From NCBI GenBank assembly GCA_947258565.1, contig CAMYJB010000031.1:1-41726 (forward strand): a stretch of DNA of 41,726 nucleotides, in the 5' to 3' direction. Below the pieces are notes generated by a model. It was not told the origin of the DNA. It was given only the letters and a program-made list of their open reading frames with translations, and did not search any database. Below, piece after piece: positions 28,627-37,240 of the stretch. Every line of letters starts with the position of its first letter. Within the stretch, counting starts at the first letter, position 1. This DNA is from an uncultured Woeseiaceae bacterium (lineage in GTDB: Bacteria; Pseudomonadota; Gammaproteobacteria; Steroidobacterales; Woeseiaceae). Position numbers and translations under genes: made by a program.

Positions 28627-28788
28627 TACACTTTAGAACGCGAGTGACACGAACCGGGATGGTTTCTTTTGTTATCAAAATGAGTGAATAAGTTACGGAA
28701 GCTGCGCTAATTACCTACAGGTATTTACCCGTTGTGAGTGTATTGTGCTACGGTCCAACTACACCGCGAATTCATGGGGGATAAACAA

Positions 28789-31287
28789 ATGAAGCTTCGC
28801 AATTCACTGTTCCAACTTTGCTCGTTGACACTGGCGTTCGCCTTGCCGGCAACCGGTATGGCCCAGGAAGAAGGGGACGGCGCGACGATTGAAGAGATCG
28901 TCGTTACGGGTACCGGTGTCGCCCGCACAACCTTCGAGACTCCGCAGTCCGTCGTGCAGTTCTCCGAAGAAGACTTCAGGCAGATGCAGTTCAATAGCCA
29001 GGCGGATATTCTCACCCAGTTACCGGGCGTAAGCGCTGAAGGCGGCGGTGGTGAAGTTGCCACGAACGTCTTCCACCGGGCCCTGCCGTCCGGCGGCCAG
29101 TTCTCGTTCAACCCATTGTTGTTCGACGGCATGCCGGCATTCACGACCTTCGGTCTCAACTCGTCGGCTTTCGACGTCTTCTATCGGCCCGACCTCGGTA
29201 TCGAGCGTGCCGAGTTCGTCGCTGCCGGTTCATCGAACCTGTTCGGGCCGGGCTCAGTGGCCGGAATCATCAACTACATCAGCAAGACGGGCGGCCCTGA
29301 TCCCGCGGGCACGCTGCAGTTAGAGACGGCAGAAGAAGGCAGGTTCCGCGGTGACTACTTTTTCAGCGGCCCGCTTGGCGGCGACGCTTCGAATACGTTT
29401 TATGCGCTGTCCGGCTTCTACCGCTTCGATGAAGGGCCACTGGACTCAGGGCTCGATACCCAGGGCTTCCAGCTGCGTGGAAATCTGAAACACGAGTTCG
29501 ATGACGGCAGCGGCTCAGTCACGCTCTTCGGCCAGATGATCGATGACAGGGTACAGTTTTTCCTGCCGCTGCCTCTCGACGGCAACACACGAGAGCGCGT
29601 GAACGGCAACGACGGCGCCACAGTATTTACGATGAACACGGTTGACGCGATTGGCTTGTCGTACGACACACCCGACGGGCGGTTTACCACGCCAATCGGC
29701 GACGGCGTCGTTACGAAAGGCACGTCCATTGCTGCCGTGCTCGACAAGGACATTGGCTCGGATTGGACGTTAAATGCCAAGATGCGGTACGCCCAATACG
29801 ATCACCAATTCAACCTGTTCCTCGACGGTGACGCTGTCGGCCCGAATACACCAGAGACTCAGGCCGAATACTTGACGAACCGGGGTATCGACGCATTTGC
29901 CGCGAATGCCGTGTTCACGTACTCACAGTCCGGGCTGGCGCTCGCGCCAACGGATCTCGTATTCGGGAACCGAACGCTGGATCGCTGGCGTGATGCGACC
30001 GACTTTTCCGGCGAACTCAGCATCGGCCGCATGTTCACGACCGGCAATGCCGAGCACAATGTGACGATCGGCGGTTTCTTCTCTCAGTCGCGGGCGGATG
30101 ATATCAACTACATTACGACCTACCTCGGTGACTTCCGTAACGCGCCGAAGATGGTCAATGTGACGCTGGTCGGCATCGAGGATGATGGAGCAGGCAATCT
30201 CGTTCCATCGACTGATCCGAATGCGGAATTCGCATGGACGTTGAATGGTCTCGCGCTGTCGAATGGTATGACGGGCAACTTCGATCGCTCGGCGCGGCGC
30301 GCGGCGCTATACCTCGCCGATCAGATCGAAGCCGAAAGGTGGACGTTCGACGTGGGCGCGCGTGTGGAACGCCTGGACGGTGATATCAAGAGGCGTAACA
30401 CAGCGTCGTTCGTGATGGGTAATGACCCATTGGTCAACGACAGCCTTGAAACCGTCAGCTACACCGACGGATCGCTGACCAGCGACAGCCTCGACACCAC
30501 CGAATGGGCGCTGTCGGTCGGCGTGTTGTATCGACTCACCGACACCTTCAACATTTTCGGCAACGCGTCCCGTGGTTACTTCTTCCCGCAGATTCGCAGC
30601 GTGCCGTTCGACGACTTCGGTAACCTCGCGTCGTACGAGGGCGAGATCATCCTGCAGGGTGAGATCGGCGCGAAATACCAGTCGGAGCTTTTCGAGGGAA
30701 CGGTTACGCTGTTCTACACAGAACTCGAGGACCGGCGGAACGTCGACTTCGTCAACGACCCGAATAATCCTGGTGGCGTCATCGAAGTCACGGCTTTGCA
30801 GTCCACGGAAGCAGTTGGTCTCGAGGCAACGGGCACGGTGTATCTCGGCGAGTTCTGGTCGCTGTTCGGGAACATTACTCTGCGCGACCACGAGTTCACC
30901 AAAGTCGAGGGTAGCCCCGAGCAAGTCGGCAACGAGCTGCGGCGTCAGCCAACGGAGATGGCCAACGTGGGTGTTCGTTTCAACTACGCGGGCTTCGATG
31001 CAGCCGTGCTGGGCCATTACCACGGCTCCAACTTCGCCAACGACAGCAACACGGTTGAGCTCGACTCCTATAGCCTGTGGCGTCTTGACGCCGGGTACAC
31101 GTTCGAACTCGATGAGGGTGACGTCATTCGCGTTAGCCTCCAGGTGTTCAACCTCACGGACGAGGAGGGCCTGCAGGAAGGCTCACCCCGCCAGGGTGCC
31201 GCCCAGGTAGGCGAGCCCGCACAGTTCTTCGTCGGTCGCCCCATCCTCCCCCAAAGGGTGCAGCTTAGAGTCACTTACGACTTCTAG
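28789..31287 (+). CDS. TonB-dependent outer-membrane receptor of the glycoside locus
   Basis: An 832-residue TonB-dependent receptor. A signal peptide ends near GMAQ-EEG and is followed by a TonB box-like IEEIVVTG. The plug (ILTQLPGVSAEGG, then FDGMPAFTTFG and GPGSVAGIINYISKTGG) leads to a long barrel ending RVQLRVTYDF. I start at 28789, after a GGGGG ribosome site at 28776-28780; an ATG at 28774 and the frame upstream are less likely. It follows the ROK regulator and precedes the phosphorylase, with a strong terminator after its stop, so receptor mRNA may be made in excess over the enzymes. The ligand is inferred from context to be a glucoside such as glucosylglycerate; it cannot be read from the sequence. 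Confidence 0.92.
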   Translation: MKLRNSLFQLCSLTLAFALPATGMAQEEGDGATIEEIVVTGTGVARTTFETPQSVVQFSEEDFRQMQFNSQADILTQLPGVSAEGGGGEVATNVFHRALPSGGQFSFNPLLFDGMPAFTTFGLNSSAFDVFYRPDLGIERAEFVAAGSSNLFGPGSVAGIINYISKTGGPDPAGTLQLETAEEGRFRGDYFFSGPLGGDASNTFYALSGFYRFDEGPLDSGLDTQGFQLRGNLKHEFDDGSGSVTLFGQMIDDRVQFFLPLPLDGNTRERVNGNDGATVFTMNTVDAIGLSYDTPDGRFTTPIGDGVVTKGTSIAAVLDKDIGSDWTLNAKMRYAQYDHQFNLFLDGDAVGPNTPETQAEYLTNRGIDAFAANAVFTYSQSGLALAPTDLVFGNRTLDRWRDATDFSGELSIGRMFTTGNAEHNVTIGGFFSQSRADDINYITTYLGDFRNAPKMVNVTLVGIEDDGAGNLVPSTDPNAEFAWTLNGLALSNGMTGNFDRSARRAALYLADQIEAERWTFDVGARVERLDGDIKRRNTASFVMGNDPLVNDSLETVSYTDGSLTSDSLDTTEWALSVGVLYRLTDTFNIFGNASRGYFFPQIRSVPFDDFGNLASYEGEIILQGEIGAKYQSELFEGTVTLFYTELEDRRNVDFVNDPNNPGGVIEVTALQSTEAVGLEATGTVYLGEFWSLFGNITLRDHEFTKVEGSPEQVGNELRRQPTEMANVGVRFNYAGFDAAVLGHYHGSNFANDSNTVELDSYSLWRLDAGYTFELDEGDVIRVSLQVFNLTDEEGLQEGSPRQGAAQVGEPAQFFVGRPILPQRVQLRVTYDF

Positions 31288-31301
31288 GACCGCGATGAAA
31301 C

Positions 31302-31330
31302 AAGGGGCGCCTTACACGGCGCCCCTTTCT
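31302..31330 (+). terminator. Intrinsic terminator after the TonB receptor
   Basis: A perfect 10-bp GC-rich stem (31302-31311 with 31318-31327, AAGGGGCGCC/GGCGCCCCTT) has a 6-base loop and is followed by TCTT. It lies 15 bases after the receptor stop and 36 before the phosphorylase start. It may attenuate rather than stop transcription into the phosphorylase-symporter genes. Confidence 0.8.
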
Positions 31331-31365
31331 TGCTGGCGCCGGTCGCGGCGCAGAGAATCGTATCG

Positions 31366-33078
31366 ATGAGCGACCACCCGGAATCGCAAGCCAGGCCATG
31401 GGCAGAAGCACTTGCGTGTATTTATCCGCGCGAGATCGCTGTTGAAGTATCGGACCGCATCGACGCCCTGCTGGCAGAATACAACGACGTCGCCGATCAT
31501 TCGCGGGTCAGGATGTTGAGTCACAGTGACGTGATGCTCATCACCTACGGGGACACGCTATACGACTCTGAGCCGCCGCTCGAAGTGCTGGGCCGGTTTC
31601 AACGAGAGTACCTGGAAGGGACGTTCGATCTGGTCCATATACTGCCCTTTCACCCGTATTCATCGGACGATGGTTTTGCCGTCATAGACTATTATGCCGT
31701 ACGCGAGGATCTCGGCACCTGGAGCGACATCGAGGTGTTGGCCGAACACGGTCGAATCATGGCGGATGCGGTCATCAATCACGTGTCGAGCGAGTCGGAC
31801 TGGCTGCGGGCCTACCTCGCGGGCGACCCCGAATTCGCCGACTTCTTTGTCGAGTGTGCCCCCGACGACGACCTGTCGGCCGTCACACGTCCGAGGACGT
31901 CGCCGCTGCTAACACCATTCACCGACGCCGCCGGGAACATACACTACCTTTGGACCACGTTTAGTGAAGACCAGGTCGATCTGAACTACCGCAATCCCAA
32001 CGTGCTCGTCGCGGTACTCGATGTGCTGTTCTTCCTGATCGCGAAAGGCGCAAGGCTATTGCGCCTCGACGCGGTGACTTACCTGTGGAAAGAGCCGGGC
32101 ACGTCGAGTGCAAACATGCCGGAGACGCATGCGATCATCAAAGTTATCCGCGCCGCAGTCTCACAGCTTCGCAGTGACGTCGTTCTCGTAACGGAAACGA
32201 ATGTGCCACATCATGAAAATGTCGCGTATTTCGGAAACGGCCAGGACGAAGCCCACATGGTCTATAATTTCGCGCTACCTCCGCTCATCGCCCATAGCCT
32301 GATCAATGGTGACGGCACCAGGCTCAGTCAGTGGGCACGCCAGTTGACATTGCCGGGAGACGAGGCGTGCTTTCTCAACTTCAGTGCCAGTCATGACGGA
32401 GTCGGGGTCAGGCCGATCGAGGAAATCCTGAGCGACGAGGAACAGCAACGGCTTGTCGACGCCGCGCGGGACACAGGCGGACTCGTGTCCCTCAGAAGGA
32501 TGCGCGATGGCAGGGAGCGGCCATATGAACTCAATTGTTCGTATGTCGACCTGCTTGCTTCGCCAGAGGATTCAGTTGCGACATTGGTGAAGCGCTTCAT
32601 AGCGTCGCAAGCAATCGTCCTGTCGATGCCGGGCGTGCCCGCTGTCTACATACAGTCGCTGCTCGGCACGCGAAACGATCTTCGGGGCGTGAAACAGACT
32701 GGGCGTGCCAGGTCCATCAATCGGTCTCAGCACGATTATCGGGACATCAAGAATCAGCTCGAAGACGACAAGAGCTTGCCGGCGATGGTATTCGAGGCGC
32801 TCAAGAGATTAATCGGCGTCCGTCGCCGACACCACGCGTTCGATCCCTACGGCGACTTCGAGATACTCGACCTCGGTAAGGAGGTATTCGCCATCCGACG
32901 TTCTTCTGAACAAAGTGGCGAGACAATACTATGCATCGTCAATCTTACAGGTTGCGAGCAGCAAGCAAGAACTGACGTTGCCGGTAGAGACGTGCTTTCC
33001 GGCGATCACGTCGAGCGAGGCGTAATGAAATTGGCGCCGTTTGCGGTACGATGGATTCAATGCAAGACCGAAACCTGA
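31366..33078 (+). CDS. GH13_18 sugar phosphorylase, probably glucosylglycerate phosphorylase
   Basis: A 570-residue sucrose-phosphorylase-type GH13 enzyme. The conserved sites are visible: HILPFHPYSSDDGF, IMADAVINHVS, nucleophile Asp in LLRLDAVTYLW (D235), acid/base Glu in VTETNVPHHEN (E277), and transition-state Asp in SASHDGVGVRP (D344). Sucrose phosphorylases proper differ at the TETNVPH site; from memory this form, with the following AYFG and DEAHMVYNFALPPL, matches the E. coli YcjM group of glucosylglycerate and glucosylglycerol phosphorylases. The reaction would be glucosylglycerate + Pi to glucose-1-phosphate + D-glycerate. Neighbouring glycerate kinase favours the glycerate form over glycerol. 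The start is ATG 31366; a TTG at 31330 lies inside the terminator. It overlaps the kinase remnant by 28 bases. Confidence 0.85.
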   Translation: MSDHPESQARPWAEALACIYPREIAVEVSDRIDALLAEYNDVADHSRVRMLSHSDVMLITYGDTLYDSEPPLEVLGRFQREYLEGTFDLVHILPFHPYSSDDGFAVIDYYAVREDLGTWSDIEVLAEHGRIMADAVINHVSSESDWLRAYLAGDPEFADFFVECAPDDDLSAVTRPRTSPLLTPFTDAAGNIHYLWTTFSEDQVDLNYRNPNVLVAVLDVLFFLIAKGARLLRLDAVTYLWKEPGTSSANMPETHAIIKVIRAAVSQLRSDVVLVTETNVPHHENVAYFGNGQDEAHMVYNFALPPLIAHSLINGDGTRLSQWARQLTLPGDEACFLNFSASHDGVGVRPIEEILSDEEQQRLVDAARDTGGLVSLRRMRDGRERPYELNCSYVDLLASPEDSVATLVKRFIASQAIVLSMPGVPAVYIQSLLGTRNDLRGVKQTGRARSINRSQHDYRDIKNQLEDDKSLPAMVFEALKRLIGVRRRHHAFDPYGDFEILDLGKEVFAIRRSSEQSGETILCIVNLTGCEQQARTDVAGRDVLSGDHVERGVMKLAPFAVRWIQCKTET

Positions 33079-33293
33079 CACTCGCTGTGGAAATGGGGGG
33101 AACGGCCTGGAAGGCAGCAGTAATGTCAGAAGGCCAGGCGCTCGCGCGTGAATCAAGGCCGACGTTTCGAATGCTGACAGATGCCGTTCGCCTGTGGGAC
33201 CCCGATCTCATGCCTGGAATTCACATCGCAGTCGAACCGGAGCTCTCCGGTGTTCGTGGTTGCGAAATCCTTGTCGAGAGGGCCATGAATTGA
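33051..33293 (+). pseudogene. ROK-type sugar kinase remnant, both ends kept, middle missing
   Basis: An 80-codon open frame. The start, LTLAVEMGGTAWKAAVM, resembles the first phosphate-binding loop of ROK glucokinases/fructokinases (LGGTK). The end, VEPELSGVRGCEILVERA, resembles their C-terminus (SSGVRGAAxL). The roughly 200 residues between, with the catalytic ENDAN Asp and the zinc motif, are not there; the apparent joint is near 33155. It begins inside the phosphorylase end and its TGA overlaps the TTG start of the symporter (TTGA), so the ends sit exactly where an operon gene would. An intact kinase would phosphorylate glucose released by the GH63 enzyme. The alternative is a genuine small protein of unknown function. 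Confidence 0.5.
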
Positions 33294-34858
33294 ATTACTT
33301 CGACTATGCGATCTTGCTCGGTTACCTGGGGATGCTCCTTGGCCTCGGCTATTTCTTCAAAGAACAGAAATCGAAAAAAGACTATTTTCTCGGCGGACGC
33401 GAATTGGGCGTCTTTCCACTGACACTGTCGACTATGGCGACACAGCTGTCCGCGATCAGTTTCATTTCGGCACCAGCTTTCGTCGGACTGCGGCCCGATG
33501 GCGGGATGGTGTGGTTGTCCTACGAATTCGCCGTGCCGCTGGCGATGTTGTTCCTCATGGTCTACGTGTTACCCGCACTGTACCGGTCCGGCGTCGTCAG
33601 TATCTACGACTACCTGGAGCGCCGTTTCGGAGTAGGGACGCGGCTCCTGATTAGCCTTGTCTTCCAGGTGAGCCGGGCATTTGCGACCGGCGTCACGATC
33701 TATGCGACCGCGCTCATCCTCAACAGTGTTATGGGCATCGATTTCTTTGCCGCAATCGCAATTATTGGCGTGGTTACGATCATCTACTCATTGCAGGGCG
33801 GAATGAAAGCGGTCGTCTGGTCCGACACGATCCAGATGATCCTGATTTTCTTCGGCGTCATCATGGTCGGTGGTTTTGCGCTCTACAACCTGGGCGGCGT
33901 AGACAGCTTTCTTGCCAATGTCGACACACAGCGGCTGACGGTGCTGCGGACGCAATCGTTCGGTTTCAGCGGCGACGAGTGGGGGCTGTTGCCCATGATT
34001 TTCGGCGGATTCGTGCTCTACGCGTCCTACTATGGCTGCGATCAGACCCAGGCACAGCGTACGCTGTCGGCCAAGAGCGAATCGACGGTCAGGAAGATCC
34101 TGTTGGCTAATGGCCTGGCCCGATTCCCGATCGTGTTCCTCTATTGCACGGCAGGCCTGATCCTGGGCACGTTTGCTGCCATGAACCCGGAATTCCTGGC
34201 GCAGATCGATCCCGACAGGCCGGACACACTCGTGCCGCTCTTCATTGTGCAGTACTTGCCGCACGGGATTATCGGCATTCTCGTGGTTGCCTTGCTTGCC
34301 GCCGCAATGTCATCGTTGAGTTCCGTTGTCAATTCCCTGTCCGCCGTCGCCATCGAGGACTTCGTACGACTCACAGGCAAGCAACTGGACAAGGAGCGCT
34401 ACGTATTCTGGTCGCGGGTTACGGTGTTCTTCTGGGGCATCGTGATCGTAGTGCTATCAATCTATGCGGGCGATATTGCGCCTACCGTAATCGAAGCCAT
34501 CAACAAGGTCGGATCCGTATTCTATGGTCCGATCCTGGCAATTTTCCTGCTGGCTATTCTTTTTAGCAAGGTGCATTCGATGGGGGCGAACGTCGGATTG
34601 CTGACTGGCGTCGGTGTCAATGTCTACCTTTGGCTCGGCGCGCCACAGATCTTCTGGTTGTGGTGGAACTTCATAGGCTGCGTCGTTTCGCTCTCGGTCG
34701 CGCTCATCATCTCTGCAATGCGGCACGAAGAATCGACGGCGCCGCCCGGGCTCGACCAGGGCGTGGGACACTGGTTCAAGGAAGAGACGATCGTACTCGT
34801 TGGTGCGTTTATCGGCATGCTCGCGATCGGAGCATTGGTGCCTTTAATATTCGGCTGA
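33290..34858 (+). CDS. Sodium:solute symporter (SSS family)
   Basis: A 522-residue inner-membrane protein with about 13 hydrophobic helices. Family marks include DYFLGGRELG after helix 1, LSTMATQLSAISFISAPAF (Na+ site helix), IIYSLQGGMKAVVWSDTIQM and GCDQTQAQRTLSAKS. The pattern is closest to the monocarboxylate/iodide/sugar branch of SSS. No in-frame ATG exists near the expected start; TTG at 33290 gives MNYFDYAILLG, has GAGAGGG ahead and overlaps the upstream stop as TTGA. It probably imports the anionic glucoside or a breakdown product with Na+, taking the place of the ABC importer found in the E. coli ycj locus. It converges with the GH63 gene at a 5-base gap. Confidence 0.9.
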   Translation: MNYFDYAILLGYLGMLLGLGYFFKEQKSKKDYFLGGRELGVFPLTLSTMATQLSAISFISAPAFVGLRPDGGMVWLSYEFAVPLAMLFLMVYVLPALYRSGVVSIYDYLERRFGVGTRLLISLVFQVSRAFATGVTIYATALILNSVMGIDFFAAIAIIGVVTIIYSLQGGMKAVVWSDTIQMILIFFGVIMVGGFALYNLGGVDSFLANVDTQRLTVLRTQSFGFSGDEWGLLPMIFGGFVLYASYYGCDQTQAQRTLSAKSESTVRKILLANGLARFPIVFLYCTAGLILGTFAAMNPEFLAQIDPDRPDTLVPLFIVQYLPHGIIGILVVALLAAAMSSLSSVVNSLSAVAIEDFVRLTGKQLDKERYVFWSRVTVFFWGIVIVVLSIYAGDIAPTVIEAINKVGSVFYGPILAIFLLAILFSKVHSMGANVGLLTGVGVNVYLWLGAPQIFWLWWNFIGCVVSLSVALIISAMRHEESTAPPGLDQGVGHWFKEETIVLVGAFIGMLAIGALVPLIFG

Positions 34859-34863
34859 GTCGG

Positions 34864-36129
34864 CTAAGCATCGAGCCAGTGTAAGGCGATAGCAGCGGTC
34901 CAGGAGAAATCGTCGCCGCCGCAGCCTGCACCGCTTTCCGCGTCGAAGTACTCCCAAAGACCCGCGGACAATACACAGTCGCGCGCGGCCTCGCGCAGTT
35001 TTACTGCAAGTTCCTGCTTGCCGTAGCGCTCCAGCCCGAGCGCAATGAGCCAGTTGATGTGTAGCCAGACCGGACCGCGCCAGTACCGCTGCGATTCATA
35101 TCGCGGACTCGATGGATGCGTCGAGGACAATGCAAACGGCGTGGCATCAATCCAGTCCCGAATCAGCGCCGCCATGGCTTCCGCCTGTTCTTCACTCGCG
35201 AGACCGCCGAGCAACGGCAATACGGTAGCGGTGGTGATCTCGTCCAGCGGTTCATTCGTAAGCACGTCGTGACTGAGGAAACAGCGACTCTGTTCCGACC
35301 AGAGCGTGCCGATTGCGTCTCCCGTCCGCGCCATGTACATATCGATGTCCGTCACATCGTCGGGCGGGTTTGCCAACTCGCAGAGATGCAAGAGATCCTG
35401 GCTTGCCCTGTGGAGCGTCGAAATGATGCCTATATCGAGCACCTTGTAGGGACAATGCTCGTAGATATAGCGGCTGTTGAATTCATGGCGCTTGTAGAAA
35501 TCGACAAGGAACAGGTAGCGATCGTACTCTGGTTTCTTCGGGCGCTGGTCCGAATCCACATGACTCAAATCCCGGCGATGATACGTCCAGTCGACCTCAG
35601 GCACGTTCGAGAGCGGCTGGTCCCAGGCCGGACTATTGTCCATGCCCGATTCCCACGGGTGATAACTACAGACGAGCCCCGTGCCCTCGGGATCCCGCTC
35701 TCTGTACCACCAACGATGATAGGCGACGAGTTTCGGCAGGAGATCCCGGAGAACGCGGTCGGCGAGGCTTCGATCGGCCGCGCTGTTGTAGAGAATTCGT
35801 ACGGCGGTCGCCCACACCGGCGGCTGCGAGATTGCGCTGGACGGTACCGGATGACTCTCACCGCCCCACACGTCGGGTCCGGGAAAATACGACGCCGCAT
35901 TCTTGTGGAAAAGAATGTGCGGCAACATGCCGTTCGCCCACTGGCCTCGAAACATAGTCTCGCACTCCTGCCAGGCGCGCGTTTCGTCGAGCTTGAGCCA
36001 TCCGAGCGCAGTGATTGCCGAGTCCCAGCTCCACTGAAACGGATACAGGCCGTGCGTGGGTACGGTGTAGCCGCTACGGTCGTTCTTCCGCAGAATTTCT
36101 GCAGCCGCCTGCCGGAGCGTCGCACTCAT
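34864..36129 (-). CDS. GH63-type glycosidase, probably glucosylglycerate (or mannosylglycerate) hydrolase
   Basis: A 421-residue (alpha/alpha)6-barrel enzyme. It shows the signatures of bacterial glucosylglycerate/mannosylglycerate hydrolases: THGLYPFQWSWDSAITALGW near residue 25, SYHPWESGMDNSPAWD with the likely catalytic Asp (D164), SQRYWRGPVWLHINWLI, and LWEYFDAESG...FSWTAA near the end with the likely base Glu. There is no signal peptide, so it is cytoplasmic. It would release glucose and glycerate hydrolytically, beside the phosphorolytic route. The ATG at 36129 is used; the frame is open to 36204 but that part overlaps the dioxygenase. It is last in an operon after the dioxygenase (28-base gap). 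A general glucosidase of the same clan is the alternative. Confidence 0.85.
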   Translation of the reverse strand: MSATLRQAAAEILRKNDRSGYTVPTHGLYPFQWSWDSAITALGWLKLDETRAWQECETMFRGQWANGMLPHILFHKNAASYFPGPDVWGGESHPVPSSAISQPPVWATAVRILYNSAADRSLADRVLRDLLPKLVAYHRWWYRERDPEGTGLVCSYHPWESGMDNSPAWDQPLSNVPEVDWTYHRRDLSHVDSDQRPKKPEYDRYLFLVDFYKRHEFNSRYIYEHCPYKVLDIGIISTLHRASQDLLHLCELANPPDDVTDIDMYMARTGDAIGTLWSEQSRCFLSHDVLTNEPLDEITTATVLPLLGGLASEEQAEAMAALIRDWIDATPFALSSTHPSSPRYESQRYWRGPVWLHINWLIALGLERYGKQELAVKLREAARDCVLSAGLWEYFDAESGAGCGGDDFSWTAAIALHWLDA

Positions 36130-36157
36130 ACAGGGGAACGAATCGCGTACGAATAGG

Positions 36158-37222
36158 TCACCACTTACCGGGCAAATCTCCGACCCGCTCGTAAGACTCA
36201 CCAATCAGGACGCCAAGCTCGCGCTCTTCGTCAGCGTCGAGGTGGATACCGGGACGCCCGTGGGCAAAACGATAATTGCAGACGATCGCGATGTCGCCGA
36301 CGTTCCACTGGATCGGGATGCCGAAGCGGTCGTAGATATCGACGAACAGCTGTTTCTCCTCGCGCGTCATCTCCGTGTCGTCGCCGAAGGTGAGCTTCAG
36401 CGGCCGCTCGTCGTAAGGCAGGTGCATGACTTTCGGCCAGGCGTCGAACCACATGCCGTCGTCGGCGACGCTGCTGTAGAGGACGTTGCGTTCGAGTTGC
36501 GGGAAGTATTCGAACGCCGACACGTAGTAGCGCGTCTTCAGGAGCCGGTCCGGGCCCCATTCGACCTCGAGGCCCCGCGATTTCGCGATCTTGACCGCCT
36601 CGTCCGGGTCCTCGGTGAGCATGGACTTCTGCCAGTGGTTGTAGACGCCGATCTGGTCGGTGCCCCTGAATGCTTCCCGGTCGGTGAGGTTACGGTGGTA
36701 GCAAATCCCCAGCTCCTTCAGCTTCTGTCCGAACTCCGTTTCGAGAATCGCGTCAGTCGCCGGCAGGTTGTCGGACACGAAGGTATAACCCCGATCCGGC
36801 AGCGCCTTGCTGCACAGGAAACCGAGCATCGTGGTGCTGCGCGATATGTACGCCATCTCGTGATGGTAGTGGAGCCAGGCCTGCAGCGGCGCGCCCACCT
36901 CGTACACGCTTTTCGCAAGGCTGTCGCGCGGATTGGCGCCGCCCTTGTAGCGCATCTCGTGTTCGACCACGAGCTTTGCGAATTCCCGCATGGTCCCCAG
37001 GTCGCTGAGCCGCGTATTGGTCAGGTACACGAGCCCGACCTCGTCGAATAGTGCGTTCATGCGCTGCGCGAGTTCGCCGTCCTTGCCGAGATCGCCGGCA
37101 TCCATCGCGTAGCCGGAGCAATCGATGGTGAACGATTCCGGCGGCAGCGCCGGCGAGCCGCTCCACCAGCGCGGCTCGATCACGCCCGGCAGGGGCTGCA
37201 GCATTTCGGCCGAGGTACTCAT
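36158..37222 (-). CDS. TauD/clavaminate synthase-like Fe(II)/2-oxoglutarate dioxygenase
   Basis: A 354-residue cytoplasmic oxygenase. The iron facial triad is visible as H120-x-E122 in LHYHHEMAY and the distal His at 321 in RFAHGRPGIH, with the 2-oxoglutarate Arg a dozen residues later (DEERELG). The family hydroxylates small molecules such as taurine, gamma-butyrobetaine or amino acids using O2 and 2-oxoglutarate. The His-x-Glu rather than His-x-Asp form fits the clavaminate synthase side. It lies 18 bases after the isoaspartyl peptidase and 28 before the GH63 gene on the same strand. Its substrate and its link to glycoside use are unknown. Confidence 0.88.
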   Translation of the reverse strand: MSTSAEMLQPLPGVIEPRWWSGSPALPPESFTIDCSGYAMDAGDLGKDGELAQRMNALFDEVGLVYLTNTRLSDLGTMREFAKLVVEHEMRYKGGANPRDSLAKSVYEVGAPLQAWLHYHHEMAYISRSTTMLGFLCSKALPDRGYTFVSDNLPATDAILETEFGQKLKELGICYHRNLTDREAFRGTDQIGVYNHWQKSMLTEDPDEAVKIAKSRGLEVEWGPDRLLKTRYYVSAFEYFPQLERNVLYSSVADDGMWFDAWPKVMHLPYDERPLKLTFGDDTEMTREEKQLFVDIYDRFGIPIQWNVGDIAIVCNYRFAHGRPGIHLDADEERELGVLIGESYERVGDLPGKW

Positions 37223-37240
37223 GCGCCAATCGTACCTTCG

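Noticed and set aside
31366..33078. Naming the GH13_18 enzyme sucrose phosphorylase
   Set aside because: The acid/base site reads TETNVPH, and the locus has a glycerate kinase and no fructokinase or other fructose-use gene.
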